Below, piece by piece: positions 1 through 11,410 of a stretch of 64,000 nt of DNA. The DNA is from Chloranthus sessilifolius (Eukaryota; Streptophyta; Magnoliopsida; Chloranthales; Chloranthaceae): NCBI GenBank assembly GCA_021018995.1, contig CM037587.1, forward strand, positions 5,954,866-6,018,865, read 5' to 3'. Position 1 is the stretch's first letter; each line of letters opens with the position of its first letter. The notes beneath the pieces were generated by a model. The model was not told the origin of the DNA. It saw only the letters and a list, made by a program, of their open reading frames with translations, and made no database searches. The translations under genes and the position numbers were made by a program.

Positions 1-149
1 GCACGCATGAAATTGGAATGTAAGATTTATGTTTTAATAGTATAGAATAAGTTTTGAATTTGATTCATGGATGGTTGGGCGTGTGTGCAAGGATTTGGAC
101 AATTCAGATTGAGGAAGAGGAAGCCCAAATAGTTGCTGAATCGGGTCAA

Positions 150-270
150 ACCGCTCGAGCGAGTTTAAAATCGCTTGAGCGATTTAGCTTCAGAAACAAA
201 GAGGAAAAATCGCTCGAGCGATTTTTCCAGGCAATTATTTCGGAAAAAATTCGCTCAAGCGAATTTGAGC
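150..270. repeat. Cluster of CGCTCGAGCG palindromes
   Basis: Four inverted-repeat words lie within 120 bases. CGCTCGAGCG is at 152-161, a near copy with TT for TC at 168-185, a perfect 22-base palindrome built on the same core at 205-226, and a CGCTCAAGCG variant within AATT flanks at 249-266. This matches the style of the palindrome clusters in every LTR family in the window, but the core is unique to this segment. Confidence 0.85.
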
Positions 271-1554
271 GAGGTGCTGAGACTATCTCGGTATTTTGAC
301 AATAACTTTTTACTCCGAACTCGGATTGACACAATTCTTACGGCGTTGGAAAGAATACAACAATCTTTATAACTTTGTGTGAAATAGTAATTTCATGAAT
401 TAAATATTTTAAAGGACAACATTGAGCGGAAATTTGTGACAAGTTCTACATGATCCAAGGTTAATACAAACTTGTCCATTCCGCTTCGGTTTGAGAAAAT
501 ACTTAAGTGCGTCGAGGTTATTAGTGATTAAAATCAATCCTTAATGCATCATTGTATATGTGATGTAGGGGAAGAAATCAGTCGCCGTCGATAAGGGTCA
601 TCGCATACCTTCTTGCGACGTTAGGAATCGAGATAGGAAAAATTCACTACTCAATTGCATTTGATTTCGATTCATTGATTTGATGATTGAAATATAAATT
701 TGAAGCCTTTGAACACTGAATCTGAATTTGAATGTGTACTTGAATTTAGACCCCCCTTTTGAAGATAAATTTCGACGTTGACCCTTTGAGCTTTTGAATT
801 ATCGAATTTTGGAAATATTGTAGGGGAATTTCAATGCCTAGTTACATTTTTTCTTTGATCCATAGATCTTTATGATTCGATCGTATTGAATATTGATTCT
901 TAGAAATGGAGTTAGAAAACGAGAATTTTGGTTGCCTTTAGACATTTGAATTTCTTGAAATATTAATTGCATTCGAACCTTCGAAAAATCAAACTCTTGG
1001 AAATTGAACGTTGAGTCTTTGAGCCATGAATCTGAGCATTGAATCGGAATATGAACTGTGATCATGAGAACTGAAATAGAATCCTTTTAGTTTGACTGCA
1101 TTGAATACTTGAAATATTTGGATTATTGAATTGTACCCGAATCTATGATATGATCGAATGTGAACTCTGAGATCGAATTCTTTATGTGAACTTCAAATTT
1201 TGAAGAAGAAATTAGGTATAAACTTTGAACATGAAATTGAAAATAAACTTCGAATATGAACTTTGTATGTTTCATCGAATTTGAACTTCAAATATAAAAC
1301 TGTGAAAAATTGAATTCTTGGAATATGGAACCCTCAAATTTGAATTTGGAATAGTAAGAGAAATTTGGTACTCAATATCATTTTTTATTTTGATTCATAT
1401 ATCTTAATGATAGAAATGAACTGATAAGAACTGGTATGAACTCAGATTCTGATATGAACTGATAAGAACTGATATGAATTGATATGAACATGAAATCTGA
1501 TATGAATTGATATGAGCATTGAATCTGATTTGAATTTAGGAAATTAAACTTTGA

Positions 1555-1559
1555 ATCGA
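1555..1559. repeat. Target site duplication of element 1
   Basis: ATCGA lies immediately left of the element and is repeated exactly at 13126-13130 immediately right of it. A perfect 5-base duplication fixes both ends of the insertion. Confidence 0.93.
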
Positions 1560-1982
1560 TGATGTGATTTTTAATTGTGATATTTTACTTGCAAGTGCAC
1601 GAATCGGATTGTATATAGTGGGTGTGGAGTACAAGATCGTTCCCACGAGGACTAATTTTGAAAGATCTAAAAAGACAAGCAATTTCAGAAATCTACTAAG
1701 ATCTAACAGTATTCTACCAGTCTTATGATTTAGGTGGTTTGATGAGATGATAATTACTGACTACAAACTAAAACTTAACTGATAATTTAAAAATAAAGAT
1801 AAAAATGAAGATACTAAATCCTCCCATCTTTGGTCCGTTCTTCCCATAATACAAATCTACGGATTAAACTATGAGATATACCATTGAGAACAAATATCTT
1901 TTATGGAAGATAAATGGTCAAAAACTCCGATAGGTTCCACGTTGCATCTCTGCAATCAGGACTTAGATGATTTTCATATATA

Positions 1983-2316
1983 GATCTGAGATCAAGGGCA
2001 TGGCTCGACACATTTGATCTCAGGTTCAAATAAAAATCATCTCCAAAGTGGGTAAAAATTTCAACAATAATACCACCATAGATCTGAAATCAAGGGCATG
2101 GCTCGGCACACTCGATTTCAGATTAGGGAGTAATTAAGATAAAATTACCATTACAGATCCAAGATCCAGGGCATGGCTCGGCACACTCGATCCCGGATCA
2201 TAATCGTAATTAGATCCACATGATGAAAGCAAAAAGACCATATAACAATGATTGGGTAAAATTATCGTCACAAATATGAGATCCCGGGCATGGCTCGGCA
2301 CACGCGATCCTGGTTA
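1983..2316. repeat. Four hairpin units with an invariant loop in the LTR
   Basis: Four units start near 1983, 2081, 2156 and 2273. Each has a central GGGCATGGCTCG(G/A)CACA flanked by inverted arms. The arms differ between units but pair: CTGAGATC with GATCTCAG in the first, CTGAAATC with GATTTCAG in the second, and a GATCC/GGATC pair in the third. The fourth unit is decayed. The set recurs in the other LTR at 11858-12190. Confidence 0.85.
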
Positions 2317-2830
2317 GTGGCAAGGATTTCATCCGTTCTTGATAGCACAACAACCATAAAATAAGATCTCATATTTTAATCTTAAATTTATATTATTAAA
2401 AGTACATCCCTCGGATGGAAATCATTAGATCCCCATCCTTATGAATTTAGCCACACATATTGCAATTAAATGACATAAATAAATAAGGAAGAGAAAATAA
2501 CATTAATTTAATGAATTAAAAATACCTCAACTTCAAAAGAAATTACTTTGATCCAAAAGTACGATGGTCTTCAGAAATGAGAATAATGCAGGAATAAACT
2601 TGAGCAAAAATATAATAAACTGGAGGAATGAGTACTGGAAATTAAAGGAACAAAGCTCTAAAAAAGGAATAAATAAAAACTCCCTATTTCTATGTCTAAC
2701 TATGAAAAAGAAAAGCAAAAAAACTAAAACTCTAATCTCCTATCTCCCTAATTTCTAATTCTCCCTCGAAGTATTTGAGTCGCTTTAAATAGATTCCCGG
2801 TCGCAGAAGTCTCCCCAGCCGCCAATTTAG

Positions 2831-2967
2831 GGTCGATTAATCGACCTAATAGGGTCGATGCATCGACCCTACAAAAGAGGCTCAAAATCAGCTTTAAAGT
2901 AGTCAATTCCGTGTCAGACTCTCCTTCTCCTCGATTAATCGACCAAAAGGGTCGATGCATCGACCCC
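2831..2967. repeat. TCGA palindromes in the element 1 LTR
   Basis: Two pairs of palindromes: GGTCGATTAATCGACC (2831-2846) followed by GGGTCGATGCATCGACCC (2852-2869), and the same two motifs again at about 2932-2967. The right LTR has the corresponding set at 12707-12842, partly eroded by single changes. Confidence 0.9.
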
Positions 2968-3332
2968 CAGAAATCTGTGAATTTCAGCACACTTTTTGTA
3001 TCAGACACTGCTTTGGTATTTCAGCCATAACTTTCTGTCCTAAACTCGGATGGAGGTGATTTTTACGCCGGTGGAAAGCGGATGAAAAGATCTACAACCT
3101 TTGTGTTTTGATAATTTCATAATTCGGCCGTCTTGAAGGTCAACATTTAGCCACAAGTCGCACCAAGTTCTCGATGACCCAAAGTTACAGTGTTTTGACA
3201 TTATTTTTTAATTCTTTGGCTTGTATTTACCTGAAACACTTCAAATCTAATAATTCTCATCAGATAGCCTTCATTGGATAGCTAAATATAGGTATTTAGG
3301 GGTAAAATATCATCATATTTCAGTACTCATCA

Positions 3333-3345
3333 TACCCCCAAACCT
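3333..3345 (-). promoter_or_regulatory. Polypurine tract of element 1
   Basis: On the minus strand this reads AGGTTTGGGGGTA and abuts the LTR. It is the expected plus-strand primer of reverse transcription. It is preceded in sense by the block CTCGAGGACTAGCAAAGT, which element 3 also has directly before its tract at 62281. Confidence 0.9.
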
Positions 3346-5104
3346 ACACTTTGCTAGTCCTCGAGCAAAGCAAACTAAAGAAAATAAATGCCACTTTCGT
3401 AGGGAACACGATTGCACTTAGTATGCGCAACAAGCCTTTAAACCCCTAGGTGATCCCTAGTGGAGGAGTTGTGTCTCCTGAGGGTTTACAGTGAAGTTAT
3501 CCATAAACTTCAATACATTTTTGAAATCATCGATAAAATTGAGCTTTCAAAACATGATTTTGATAACATATATACCATTCAAAAATAAAAATCATTAATC
3601 AATTCAACATGCGAATTCTCAATTTTAAATAACAATGTTATACTAATCATACTAGCATCCATTCAAATTAGTCTAATGCTTAAATCGTTAGATAACTCAT
3701 CCATTCATGCTTAAACGCGAAGTGTGTGCATACCCAAGCCAAAATTCATCAATCTCAGAACTAGTTCAAACGAGAAACCGTCGGACCTGTTGTTTAGACT
3801 CAATCCTCACTTTAGGTATACTCTTAAAATAAAATCACTCCGATGATGGGTAAGTTTTCGCCCACATGTGAGAAATCAATACAAAGCAAATAAAAAGTTC
3901 TTACATGATAAATGAAACACGATGCAATCAATGAACAAAAATAAATCTCATAAGAAGATACTTGTATATCCTAAGTATGTCATATCAAGTGTCATAAGTA
4001 TCACATATTCACTCTCCACAAGGCAGTTACCAATGCAAGATCAGATCATGAAGGTCTTTTTATAGGGTTGTAATGGGGCTCAGGAAAGGGTAAGAAAGAA
4101 AGGGAAGTTGGGATTCAAAATTTCTGAGAAATCGGAAAGGAAACACCTTTTTGATTTTTCTATTTCTCTTCTTTTTCTTTTCTAATCTCTCACTAATTTT
4201 CTCAATATTCTTCTATTTTTCTCAACTTTCTTTTTCTTTTGAATTTCTTTTTCTTGAAGCACCTCATATTTTTCATTATTTTTCACAATTTTCTTTTTCT
4301 TTTTCTCCCCCCTTTTTCTTTTATATTTTTGCCATACACTCTCAGTAAACACCACAACTCAGTAACTCTCTACTTACTCTCTTTTCGTTCACTCTCATCC
4401 ATCGTTCCTAATTTCTCAGAAATAAGAAGGGTAAAGCTTGAATTTTCAGAAATGGTGAAGGGTTAAAGGTTAACGTGACTTATCAAAAAATGTATAAAGG
4501 TAAATTTTTCAATAGGCTCAAAGGGGTACTAGAAGGATAAATTTATATAAGGTGAGATATTTTAAGCACAAACTAGCCAAAGATGGCCTTCAATCCTATC
4601 CTTAAAAGATGGTAACCTTGCCTATTTGTCTTGAGTAGATATACAGTACATTCTAACATAATGATATGAATTTGATTTCATGCAAAGTCACAAGCCAAAA
4701 TAAAATGTATGAGATTATACAAAGTAATTCGTATTCAAAGAAAACTCCGAGTTTATGTATTCACTCATCAATGACGAGAAATTAGCTCTAAAGCTCACTG
4801 GGTTTAGTCTCCACTAAGAACCTAAGATTCAACATTCAAAATAGTTCATCGATTTCTAAGTCTTAGCTTGGTATAAGTGTAAAAATTCTAAGCATGAATA
4901 TCAAAATTATCCACAAAATATCACATTAAACTTCATCATCTTAGATACAAGTAATCAGAATATGACATTAGTATTCTCAAAATTAAATTCACATGCATCA
5001 TCAACTAAAGTTTGAAAACAATCATAAAATAATGTGCATGATGACTTCAAAGATAAAAAATTTCTTTTTTTTTTTTTTTTCAAATTTTTTTTTTTTTTTG
5101 TACT

Positions 5105-5185
5105 GTCGATTAATCGACTCAAAGGAGTCGATCGATTGAGAGTGGTAGGTCGATCAATCGACTTCTTTGAGTCGATTGATCGAGA
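5105..5185. repeat. Palindrome cluster in element 1 3' region
   Basis: The words GTCGATTAATCGAC, GTCGATCGATTG, GTCGATCAATCGAC and GTCGATTGATCGA follow one another within 80 bases, between two T-runs. The half-site GTCGATT is shared with the palindromes in the LTR of the same element. Confidence 0.85.
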
Positions 5186-5238
5186 AAAAGCTTTTTTTTT
5201 TTTAATAGAAAAATAAGTGACGCAAAATAGATAATCAT

Positions 5239-5301
5239 ACCCCCAAACCTAAAGATGATAATGTCCGCATTGACTGAAAGAAGTAGCGCACCCCCAAACC
5301 T
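5239..5301 (-). promoter_or_regulatory. Two additional polypurine tracts
   Basis: Two exact minus-strand copies of AGGTTTGGGGGT lie at 5239-5250 and 5290-5301, 51 bases apart and about 1.9 kb from the LTR-adjacent tract. Element 3 has the same arrangement (60294-60306 and 60352-60364). They could be secondary plus-strand priming sites; this is inferred from sequence only. Confidence 0.75.
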
Positions 5302-5574
5302 GTTTGAAAAAGTACCTCAACACAAAGATCAGGTGCAGAGAATATGTGCATCAAATTGAAACATGACCAAAAATTTATTGAAGGGAATATGGTTACACTA
5401 TTTTAGGGAATTAAAAAAAAAACCTAAACTAAAAAAATAAAATGCTAGAAATAAACATGAGAAAAAAAATAAAATAAAATAAAACCTAAATCCTAAACGA
5501 AACCAAACGGAAACTACACAATTGGGTTGCCTCCCAATGAGCGCTAGTTTAAAGTCGATAGCTCGACCTTGTGA

Positions 5575-5860
5575 ATTGCTCAATCAGGGTGAGCAATTGG
5601 ATCACTCAAAGGAAGAGTGTCAGAGAATGCAATTGCATTCTCAAGGAACGGTTTCAATCGTTGACCGTTAACTCGAAAAACATTCCCGTGTTTCGGGTTG
5701 ATAATATCAACTGCCCCATTGGGGAGTATGTGAGAGATTTTGAAAGGGCCACTCCAACGGGTTTTTAGTTTCCCCGGAAATAGATGAAGTCGGGAATTGT
5801 AAAGTAGAACTCATTGACCAACAACGAAAGATTTTCAGAATAGAGTGATCATGAACCCGT
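5575..5860 (-). pseudogene. Integrase C-terminal tail, frameshifted (element 1)
   Basis: Downstream of the main integrase frame, another minus-strand frame encodes a tail with the features [24 protein letters not shown] and LKPF, typical of the C-terminal domain of Athila/Tat integrases. It is cut off from the upstream frame near 5870 by a frameshift, and stops fall in the other frames. In the family this domain contacts DNA and completes the integrase. The end near 5575 is where similarity fades, not a certain stop. Confidence 0.7.
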
Positions 5861-7282
5861 TCATACGGTCCTTGTAATGCGATTGCTTAGCATACCATAG
5901 GCATCAGCACGGATTTCTTCTAATTCATTTATTTGGAAACCCCTTTGGGCACCAGATTGCAAGAGATCAAAATTTAATGACTTAATGGCCGAAAATGCTC
6001 GATGTTCCAGCTCAACCGGGAGGTGACATCCTTTACCAAAGACCAACCGATACGGCGACATGCCAATCGGAGTTTTAAACGCCGTTCGATACGCCCATAG
6101 AGCGTCATTCAACTTTAGCGACCAGTCTTTACGATTCAGATGGATTGTCTTTTCTAAAATCCGCTTAAGTTCCCGATTAGAGACTTCAACTTGGCCACTT
6201 GTCTGAGGATGGTATGGCATAGCGACTTTGTGCGTGCCACCATATTTCTTCATTAATTGGGTGAACACTTTATTACAAAAGTGCTTTCCACCATCGCTGA
6301 TTATCGCCTTTGGAATGCCAAAATGAGAAAACACTTGATCCTTGAGAAATTTGATCACTACTCTGTGATCATTTGATTTACACGCCACAACCTCTACCCA
6401 TTTCGAGACATAATTAACACCGACAAGAATGAACGTATTTCCAAACGAATTCGGGAAAGGACCCATAAAATCGATCCCCCAAATATCAAATAATTCAACT
6501 TCTAAAATTGGATTGAGCGGCATCATGTTGCGCTTTGAGATTCGGCCCAACATTTGACAGCTGTGACAAGATTTGCAATGCTGATGACAATCCTTAAAGA
6601 TCGTCGGCGAGTAAAAACCACTTTGGAAGATCTTTGCGGCAGTCTTTTTGGAACTAAAGTGACCTCCACAAGGCAACTCATGACAGAACGAGATGATTCG
6701 TGGTTGCTCAGATTCAGGAATACATCTTCGTATGATTTGATCAGGACAGTATTTGAATAAGTACGGATCTTCGAAAAAATAGTGTTTCACCCGAGCTAAG
6801 AAAATGAATTTCTCATTCTTTGACCAATGGTGAGGTAATTTCTCAGTGACTAGATAATTGATAAGATCCGCATACCAAGGTGGACAATCAATCCTGAACA
6901 ACTGTTCATCCGGGAAGTGCTCCAAGATCGAAACAGGCTCGTCAGATCTCTCAATAATTATTCGTGACAAGTGATCTGCCACCACATTTTCTGAGCCTTT
7001 CTTATCCTTGATCTCCAAATCGAACTCTTGCAGCAACAAGATCCATCTAATTAAACGTGCCTTAGCGTCTTTCTTAGCGAACAGATAACGCAGAGCAGCG
7101 TGATCTGTAAATACCATGACTTTAGATTCTAATAAATAGGATCGAAATTTATCCAACGCGAAAACTGCAACCAAAAGTTCCTTTTCAGTGGTTGAGTAGT
7201 TCAACTGGGCATCGTTGAGAGTACGACTCGCATAGTAGATTACATGCGGTAATTTTTCTATTCGTTGCAAGCTCAATTGCAT
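5861..7282 (-). pseudogene. RNase H (C-terminal part) and integrase of element 1
   Basis: A 473-codon open frame. It begins within RNase H ([20 protein letters not shown], then [10 protein letters not shown] and VADHLSR). It continues into an integrase with a zinc-binding H...H...C...C segment (HELPCGGHF, then CKSCHSCQ) and a catalytic core whose acidic residues sit in [18 protein letters not shown] and [11 protein letters not shown]. The D,D,E triad is therefore present. The product would insert the cDNA into the genome. The frame starts after a frameshift relative to the RT frame near 7285 and ends prematurely at 5861, where the C-terminal domain continues in another frame. It is the least damaged coding segment of this element. 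Confidence 0.9.
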
Positions 7283-8483
7283 AATCAGAGGCGTCGCACA
7301 TTATTTCGAACGGGAAGTCCCAGTTTGGAGATTGAATTATTGGAGCTTTTATCAATTCAGCCTTAATGGTTTCAAAGGCTTGCAAACATTCATCATAAAA
7401 AACGAACGGGGCATCCTTGGAAAGTAAACTACATAGCAGTCGCGCTATCTTGCTGAAATCTTTAATAAAACGCCGATAAAAACCGGCGTGTCTGAGAAAA
7501 GATCTGATTTCTTTCACTGTCCTAGGTGGTGGTAGATTGGCAATTAAATCAACTTTGGCCTTGTCGACCTCGATACCCTGGGACGATATGATATGTCCCA
7601 AAACAATGTCATCTTTAACTATGAAGTGACATTTTTCCCAATTAAGAATAAGGTTCTTCTCTTGGCATCGTTCAAGCACTAGTGACAAATGATTCAAACA
7701 GTCAGCAAAACTGTTTTCATGGATCGAGAAGTTGTCCATGAAGACCTCGAGGAATCGCTCAACCATATCTGAAAAAATACTCAGCATACATCTTTGGAAT
7801 GTAGTTGGTGCATTACAAAGCCCAAACGACATTCGTCGGTAGGAGAAAGTACCAAAAGGACATGTGAAAGTGGTCTTCTCCTGATCCTCAGGTGCAATGA
7901 CTATTTGGTTATACCCGGAATAGCCATCGAGGAAGCAATAGTACTCATGCCCGGCCAATCTTTCCAACATCTGATCGATAAACGGAAGAGGAAAGTGATC
8001 TTTCCTTGTCATCAAATTTAACTTTCGATAATCAATACACACTCTCCACCCTGTTTGAATTTTTGTAGGGACTAGTATGTTTTCCTCATTCTTCACCACT
8101 GTGACTCCCGATTTCTTAGGGACCACTTGTGTGGGGCTGACCCATTTACTATCAGAGGTGGGGTATATAATTCCAGCATCTAGAAGTTTGATTACCTCAT
8201 TTCGGACCACGTCTTGCATTATAGGGTTTAGTCTCCTCTGTGGTTCCCTAGAAGGCTTAGCATTGTCTTCCAAATGGATTCGATGCATACAAATTGTGGG
8301 GCTAATGCCTTTGATATCTTTTATCGACCAACCGAGGGCACTTTTGTGCTCTTTGAGTACATTCATGAGTTGGCCTTCTTGATGCGCATCCAATGTTGAT
8401 GATATTATAACAGGTTGAGTTTCATTCTCCCCTAGGTAGACATACTTGAGATTTTCCGGAAGAGGTTTAAGTTCTAAGGACAC
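7185..8483 (-). pseudogene. Reverse transcriptase of element 1, active site changed
   Basis: This open frame covers RT and the beginning of RNase H. Visible blocks include WRVCIDYRKLN, the FPLPFIDQMLERLAGHEYY segment, YRRMSFGLCNAP and the connection segment AGFYRRFIKDFSK, ending near MCDASDYA at the RNase H start. The catalytic motif reads FMDN instead of F(M/V)DD; the second aspartate codon is AAC at 7731-7733, one G-to-A step from GAC. That residue binds metal in all known RTs, so this copy should be inactive. The frame is in phase with the protease upstream, separated by one TAA at 8541, and is lost by a frameshift near 7285. Confidence 0.9.
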
Positions 8484-8540
8484 TTTCTCCCCCTCTTTCG
8501 GCTTTTCCTTAATTAATTCAATTTGAGTTCCACGCTCTAT

Positions 8541-9335
8541 TTACTTTTCTTCTCCTAGAGGTGGTGTGGAGTCCAACATGTGATTCACTTCTTGGATCAG
8601 TTGATCCACATCAAAATTCTCTCCGAAATGCGCAAGACAAGCTGCTAAAGGATCTTCAGCTTCGGATGAACGAAATATGTCTTCAACGATTTCATCGAGT
8701 ATGCATGCTTGTGCATGTTCATCATCCTCCATGGGCTGCTTGGCAATATTAAAAATATTGAGTTCCACTGTCATATTCCCAAATGACAGATTCATGATCC
8801 CATTTCGACAATTGATCAGCGCATTGGAGGTTGCTAGAAAAGGTCTTCCTAGAATCACTGGAATGTTATTCTTCAAATTTGATGCCAGTTTAGTGTCCAA
8901 AACAATAAAATCCACAGGAAAGTAGAAAGAATCCACCTTGATGAGGACATCTTCCATAATTCCACGAGGGATCTTTACGGACCGATCAGCTAACTGAAGG
9001 GTCATTGCAGTGGCCTTAAGTTTTCCCAATTCGAGCTTCTTGTACACAGAATAAGGCAACAAGTTGACACTTGCTCCTAAATCCAAAAGGGCCTGATCAA
9101 TACGGTTATCGCCGATGATGATCGAGATTGTAGGACAACCTGGGTCCTTGTATTTGATCGGGAGCTTTGCTTGTAACACTGAACTAACTTGCTCGGCTAA
9201 GAAAGCCTTTTTCGGAATATTTGTCTTTCTTTTAATTGTGACCAATTCCTTCAAAAATTTAGCATAAGTCGGCACTTGGCGGATGACATCTAGGAAAGGA
9301 ATATTAATTTTTAATTGCTTGAAAATCTCATTTAT
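8541..9335 (-). pseudogene. Aspartic protease segment of element 1
   Basis: The frame contains a retroviral-type aspartic protease: ALLDLGASVNLLP (the DLGAS form usual in Athila/Tat elements), then an ILGRPFLAT segment that matches the second conserved loop. The N-terminal side (PTYAKFLKELVT) is the usual linker from gag. The protease cleaves the Gag-Pol polyprotein. The C-terminal side is acidic and leads in frame through a TAA stop at 8541 to RT. A frameshift near 9335 separates it from gag. Confidence 0.88.
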
Positions 9336-11235
9336 TCCTTCTCATAGCGATTTTTCAGTGGTGCCATCAATCTTTGCGGGTACGGTACTTTAGGAACAAA
9401 ACTTCTCTTCTGTTCACTCTTTTCTTCTGATGTTTCTTTTGCTTGTACTTTATCATCAATTTCTTCTTTCTCCTCAGATTTCTTCTCTCCATCAGACTTT
9501 TCCTCCTCCTCTGGCAACACTACTTTGTTATCGATCTGCTTTCCAGATCTCAATATTTTGATCGCCCGAATTTGTTGTTGATCATCCTCTTGTGTTGAAG
9601 TTGATGTTTGTTCAACAACTATTTGGCCCCTTGGGTTAGGAACTAGTTGGCTCGGAAACGATCATTTTTCTCTCTCACAAAGAAAAGTGGCCAATTGCCC
9701 AATTTGAGTCTCTATTTTAGAGATTGAGGTTGTGTGAGAATGAATGAGTTTCATCAGGTCCTCAGTAGAAGGAGTTTGTGTATGAGGACGTTGGGCAATA
9801 TTTCCCTGTGGAATGTTAAATCCAGGTGGTGGAAATATTGGCACAAAATTTTGCTGTGGTTGGTATTGATAACCTCCCATTGGTTGTGCAAACTGAAAAT
9901 TCTGGTTCATTTGCCTTGGTTGCCCAACCTGATTCTGAATGTATTGAAATTGATTCGGGTTATTGAACCCTTGCTGCCGAAATTGCCCTTGACCGTAGTT
10001 CTGCTGCGGTCCTTGGTTGAAATTTTGTTGGGGATAAAAGTTCGTCCCCTGCTTCCTGGGCTGTATTCTTTGATTCTCTTGTTTCCATGAGAAATTTGGG
10101 TGGTTTCTCCAGCTATTTGGGTTATTCTCATTGAAAATATTTCCTTGATTCCGCACATAATTATTCACAATATTTAGCTGTTCAGATGTGTCTTCATGAT
10201 AGTTCTGCATTGAAGGACAATCATCTGCCATATGCATTGGACTTGCACAAATTGAACATGGCTCAGGTTGTGTATATACCATATGCACATTCTTCTTTAA
10301 TTTTAATTCCTCCACTTGTTGAGTGAGGAAATCAATTTTAGCCATCAAATCCGGGGAATCCTTTACTATGTATAGTCCTCCTTTCTTGGTTGAACTCCCG
10401 GCTTGATCACGGGCTTTGACTGGTTGTTCCCGAGTCTTTGTGAAATCCCAGTGCTGAGAATCCTCAGCAAGCTTTTCTAGGAAAGCATACGATTCAGTTT
10501 CCTTAAGACTCAGGAATCCTCCGCCATTCATTGACTCTACCAGATGTCTATTTAGTTGACTCAGTCCATTGTAGAAACACTGAACCAGTCTCCATTTTGA
10601 GTATCCATGGTGTGGACATTTGAGTAAGAGATCCATGAATCTATCCCAAGCTTCATATAATCTCTCATCTTCCTCTTGCGTGAAATCCGTGATTTCACGT
10701 CTAAGGACATTAGTCTTCTCCATAGGGAAGAACTTTGACAGAAACTTTTTGACCATCTGATCCCAGGTGGTTATGGATCCGATGGTAGAGAGTTTAACCA
10801 GGCTTTTGCTTTATCCTTTATAGAGAAAGGAAACAAGCGTAGCCTAACAGATTCTTCGCTGAAGTTTTGGTAAACAGATGAGCAGACTTCGACAAAGTAT
10901 TTGACGTGCTGGTATGGATCTTCTCTCTCCATGCCATGAAAGATTGGAAGGATTTGAATGACATTTGTACGAATTTCAAACCAGCCACCAGGTGTGGCGG
11001 GGTATACAATGCATGATGGGATATTTGTAGTGATCGGAGAGAACAGTTCTCTCAATGTCGGTTCTTCCTCTTGTTCAAGTTGCCCATTCATGTTGTCAGT
11101 CATACTGACTTCAGTGGATGATTCTCTTGAAAATTTCTGCCTTGATTTTGCGTCCTTACGATTTGACCGGCAAGCACGTTCGATCTCTGAATTTAAAGGC
11201 TCTAAAGTTCTTTCTTTAGAAGACCTAGTGTGCAT
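9332..11235 (-). pseudogene. gag of element 1 with frameshift and stop
   Basis: The N-terminal frame (11235-10771) starts MHTRSSKERTLEPLN, and the same style of start occurs in the gag of element 3. It includes the PSCIVYP and IQILPIFHGMEREDPY blocks of Athila-type gag. A one-base shift near 10775 moves the reading to the frame 10756-9662, which carries the capsid part, a zinc knuckle (CSICASPMHMADDC, spacing C-X2-C-X4-H-X4-C) and a glutamine/asparagine-rich tail. A TGA at 9662 interrupts it; the frame then continues through a glutamate/lysine-rich linker to 9332. Gag builds the virus-like particle and binds the RNA. Confidence 0.88.
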
Positions 11236-11410
11236 GCAAATGACGCACAGAGCGGAGGTTTCGGGCAGGAAAACCTCAAGAAAAATATTATTATTTTTTT
11301 ATTTTTATTTATTTATTTATTTATTTATTTTTAAAGCAGAATTACTATTTTAATCTCCGAAAATTTCTAAAATTTATTGTCTACCAAAAATTTAGATTTT
11401 CTTAATTTAG
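11236..11410 (-). other. 5' untranslated leader of element 1
   Basis: A short leader lies between the primer site and gag, with a (TTTA)n microsatellite on the plus strand at about 11296-11333. No ORF is seen. Confidence 0.7.

Larger units (their letters stand above)
1..1559. other. Degenerate repeat, left part of insertion target
   Basis: No gene is visible. From about 676 to 1559 the sequence is a drifting low-complexity array of GAACTTTGAA / GAATTTGAA words, with a denser run of TATGAACTGATAAGAAC-type units at 1410-1520. The same vocabulary resumes at 13131-13180 and at 25696-25860, so elements 1 and 2 split what was one continuous repeat. The first 560 bases look like part of an LTR: after a palindrome cluster they carry an AACTTT...CTCCGAACTCGG...GGCGTTGGAAAG module that also occurs, diverged, in the LTR of element 1 near 3025-3110. 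Confidence 0.6.
1560..3332 (-). repeat. Element 1 LTR, left copy (3' LTR in sense)
   Basis: A 1773-base LTR, clearly the same sequence as 11435-13125 with scattered substitutions. The right copy lacks about 100 bases that are present here near 2980-3085, and it has a short insertion near 12985. It contains four hairpin repeats, a pair of TCGA palindrome sets and an A-rich stretch near the inner end. A few percent divergence between the LTRs implies an insertion that is not recent. Confidence 0.93.
3346..5574 (-). other. 3' non-coding region of element 1
   Basis: There is no credible ORF here. Sense-strand landmarks are a purine-rich tract (pyrimidines on the plus strand, about 4150-4330), a palindrome cluster at 5105-5185 and two extra polypurine tracts at 5239-5301. 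Several blocks match the 3' region of element 3 (60365-62280), for example the stretch around 3395-3480 that corresponds to about 62150-62220. Element 3 has an accessory ORF before this region; element 1 has none. Confidence 0.75.

Noticed and set aside
4151-4466. Phe-rich plus-strand open frames, and the similar minus-strand frames at 61234-61506
   Set aside because: They are compositional, from the pyrimidine- or purine-rich tract in the 3' region of elements 1 and 3; possible membrane segments are meaningless here.
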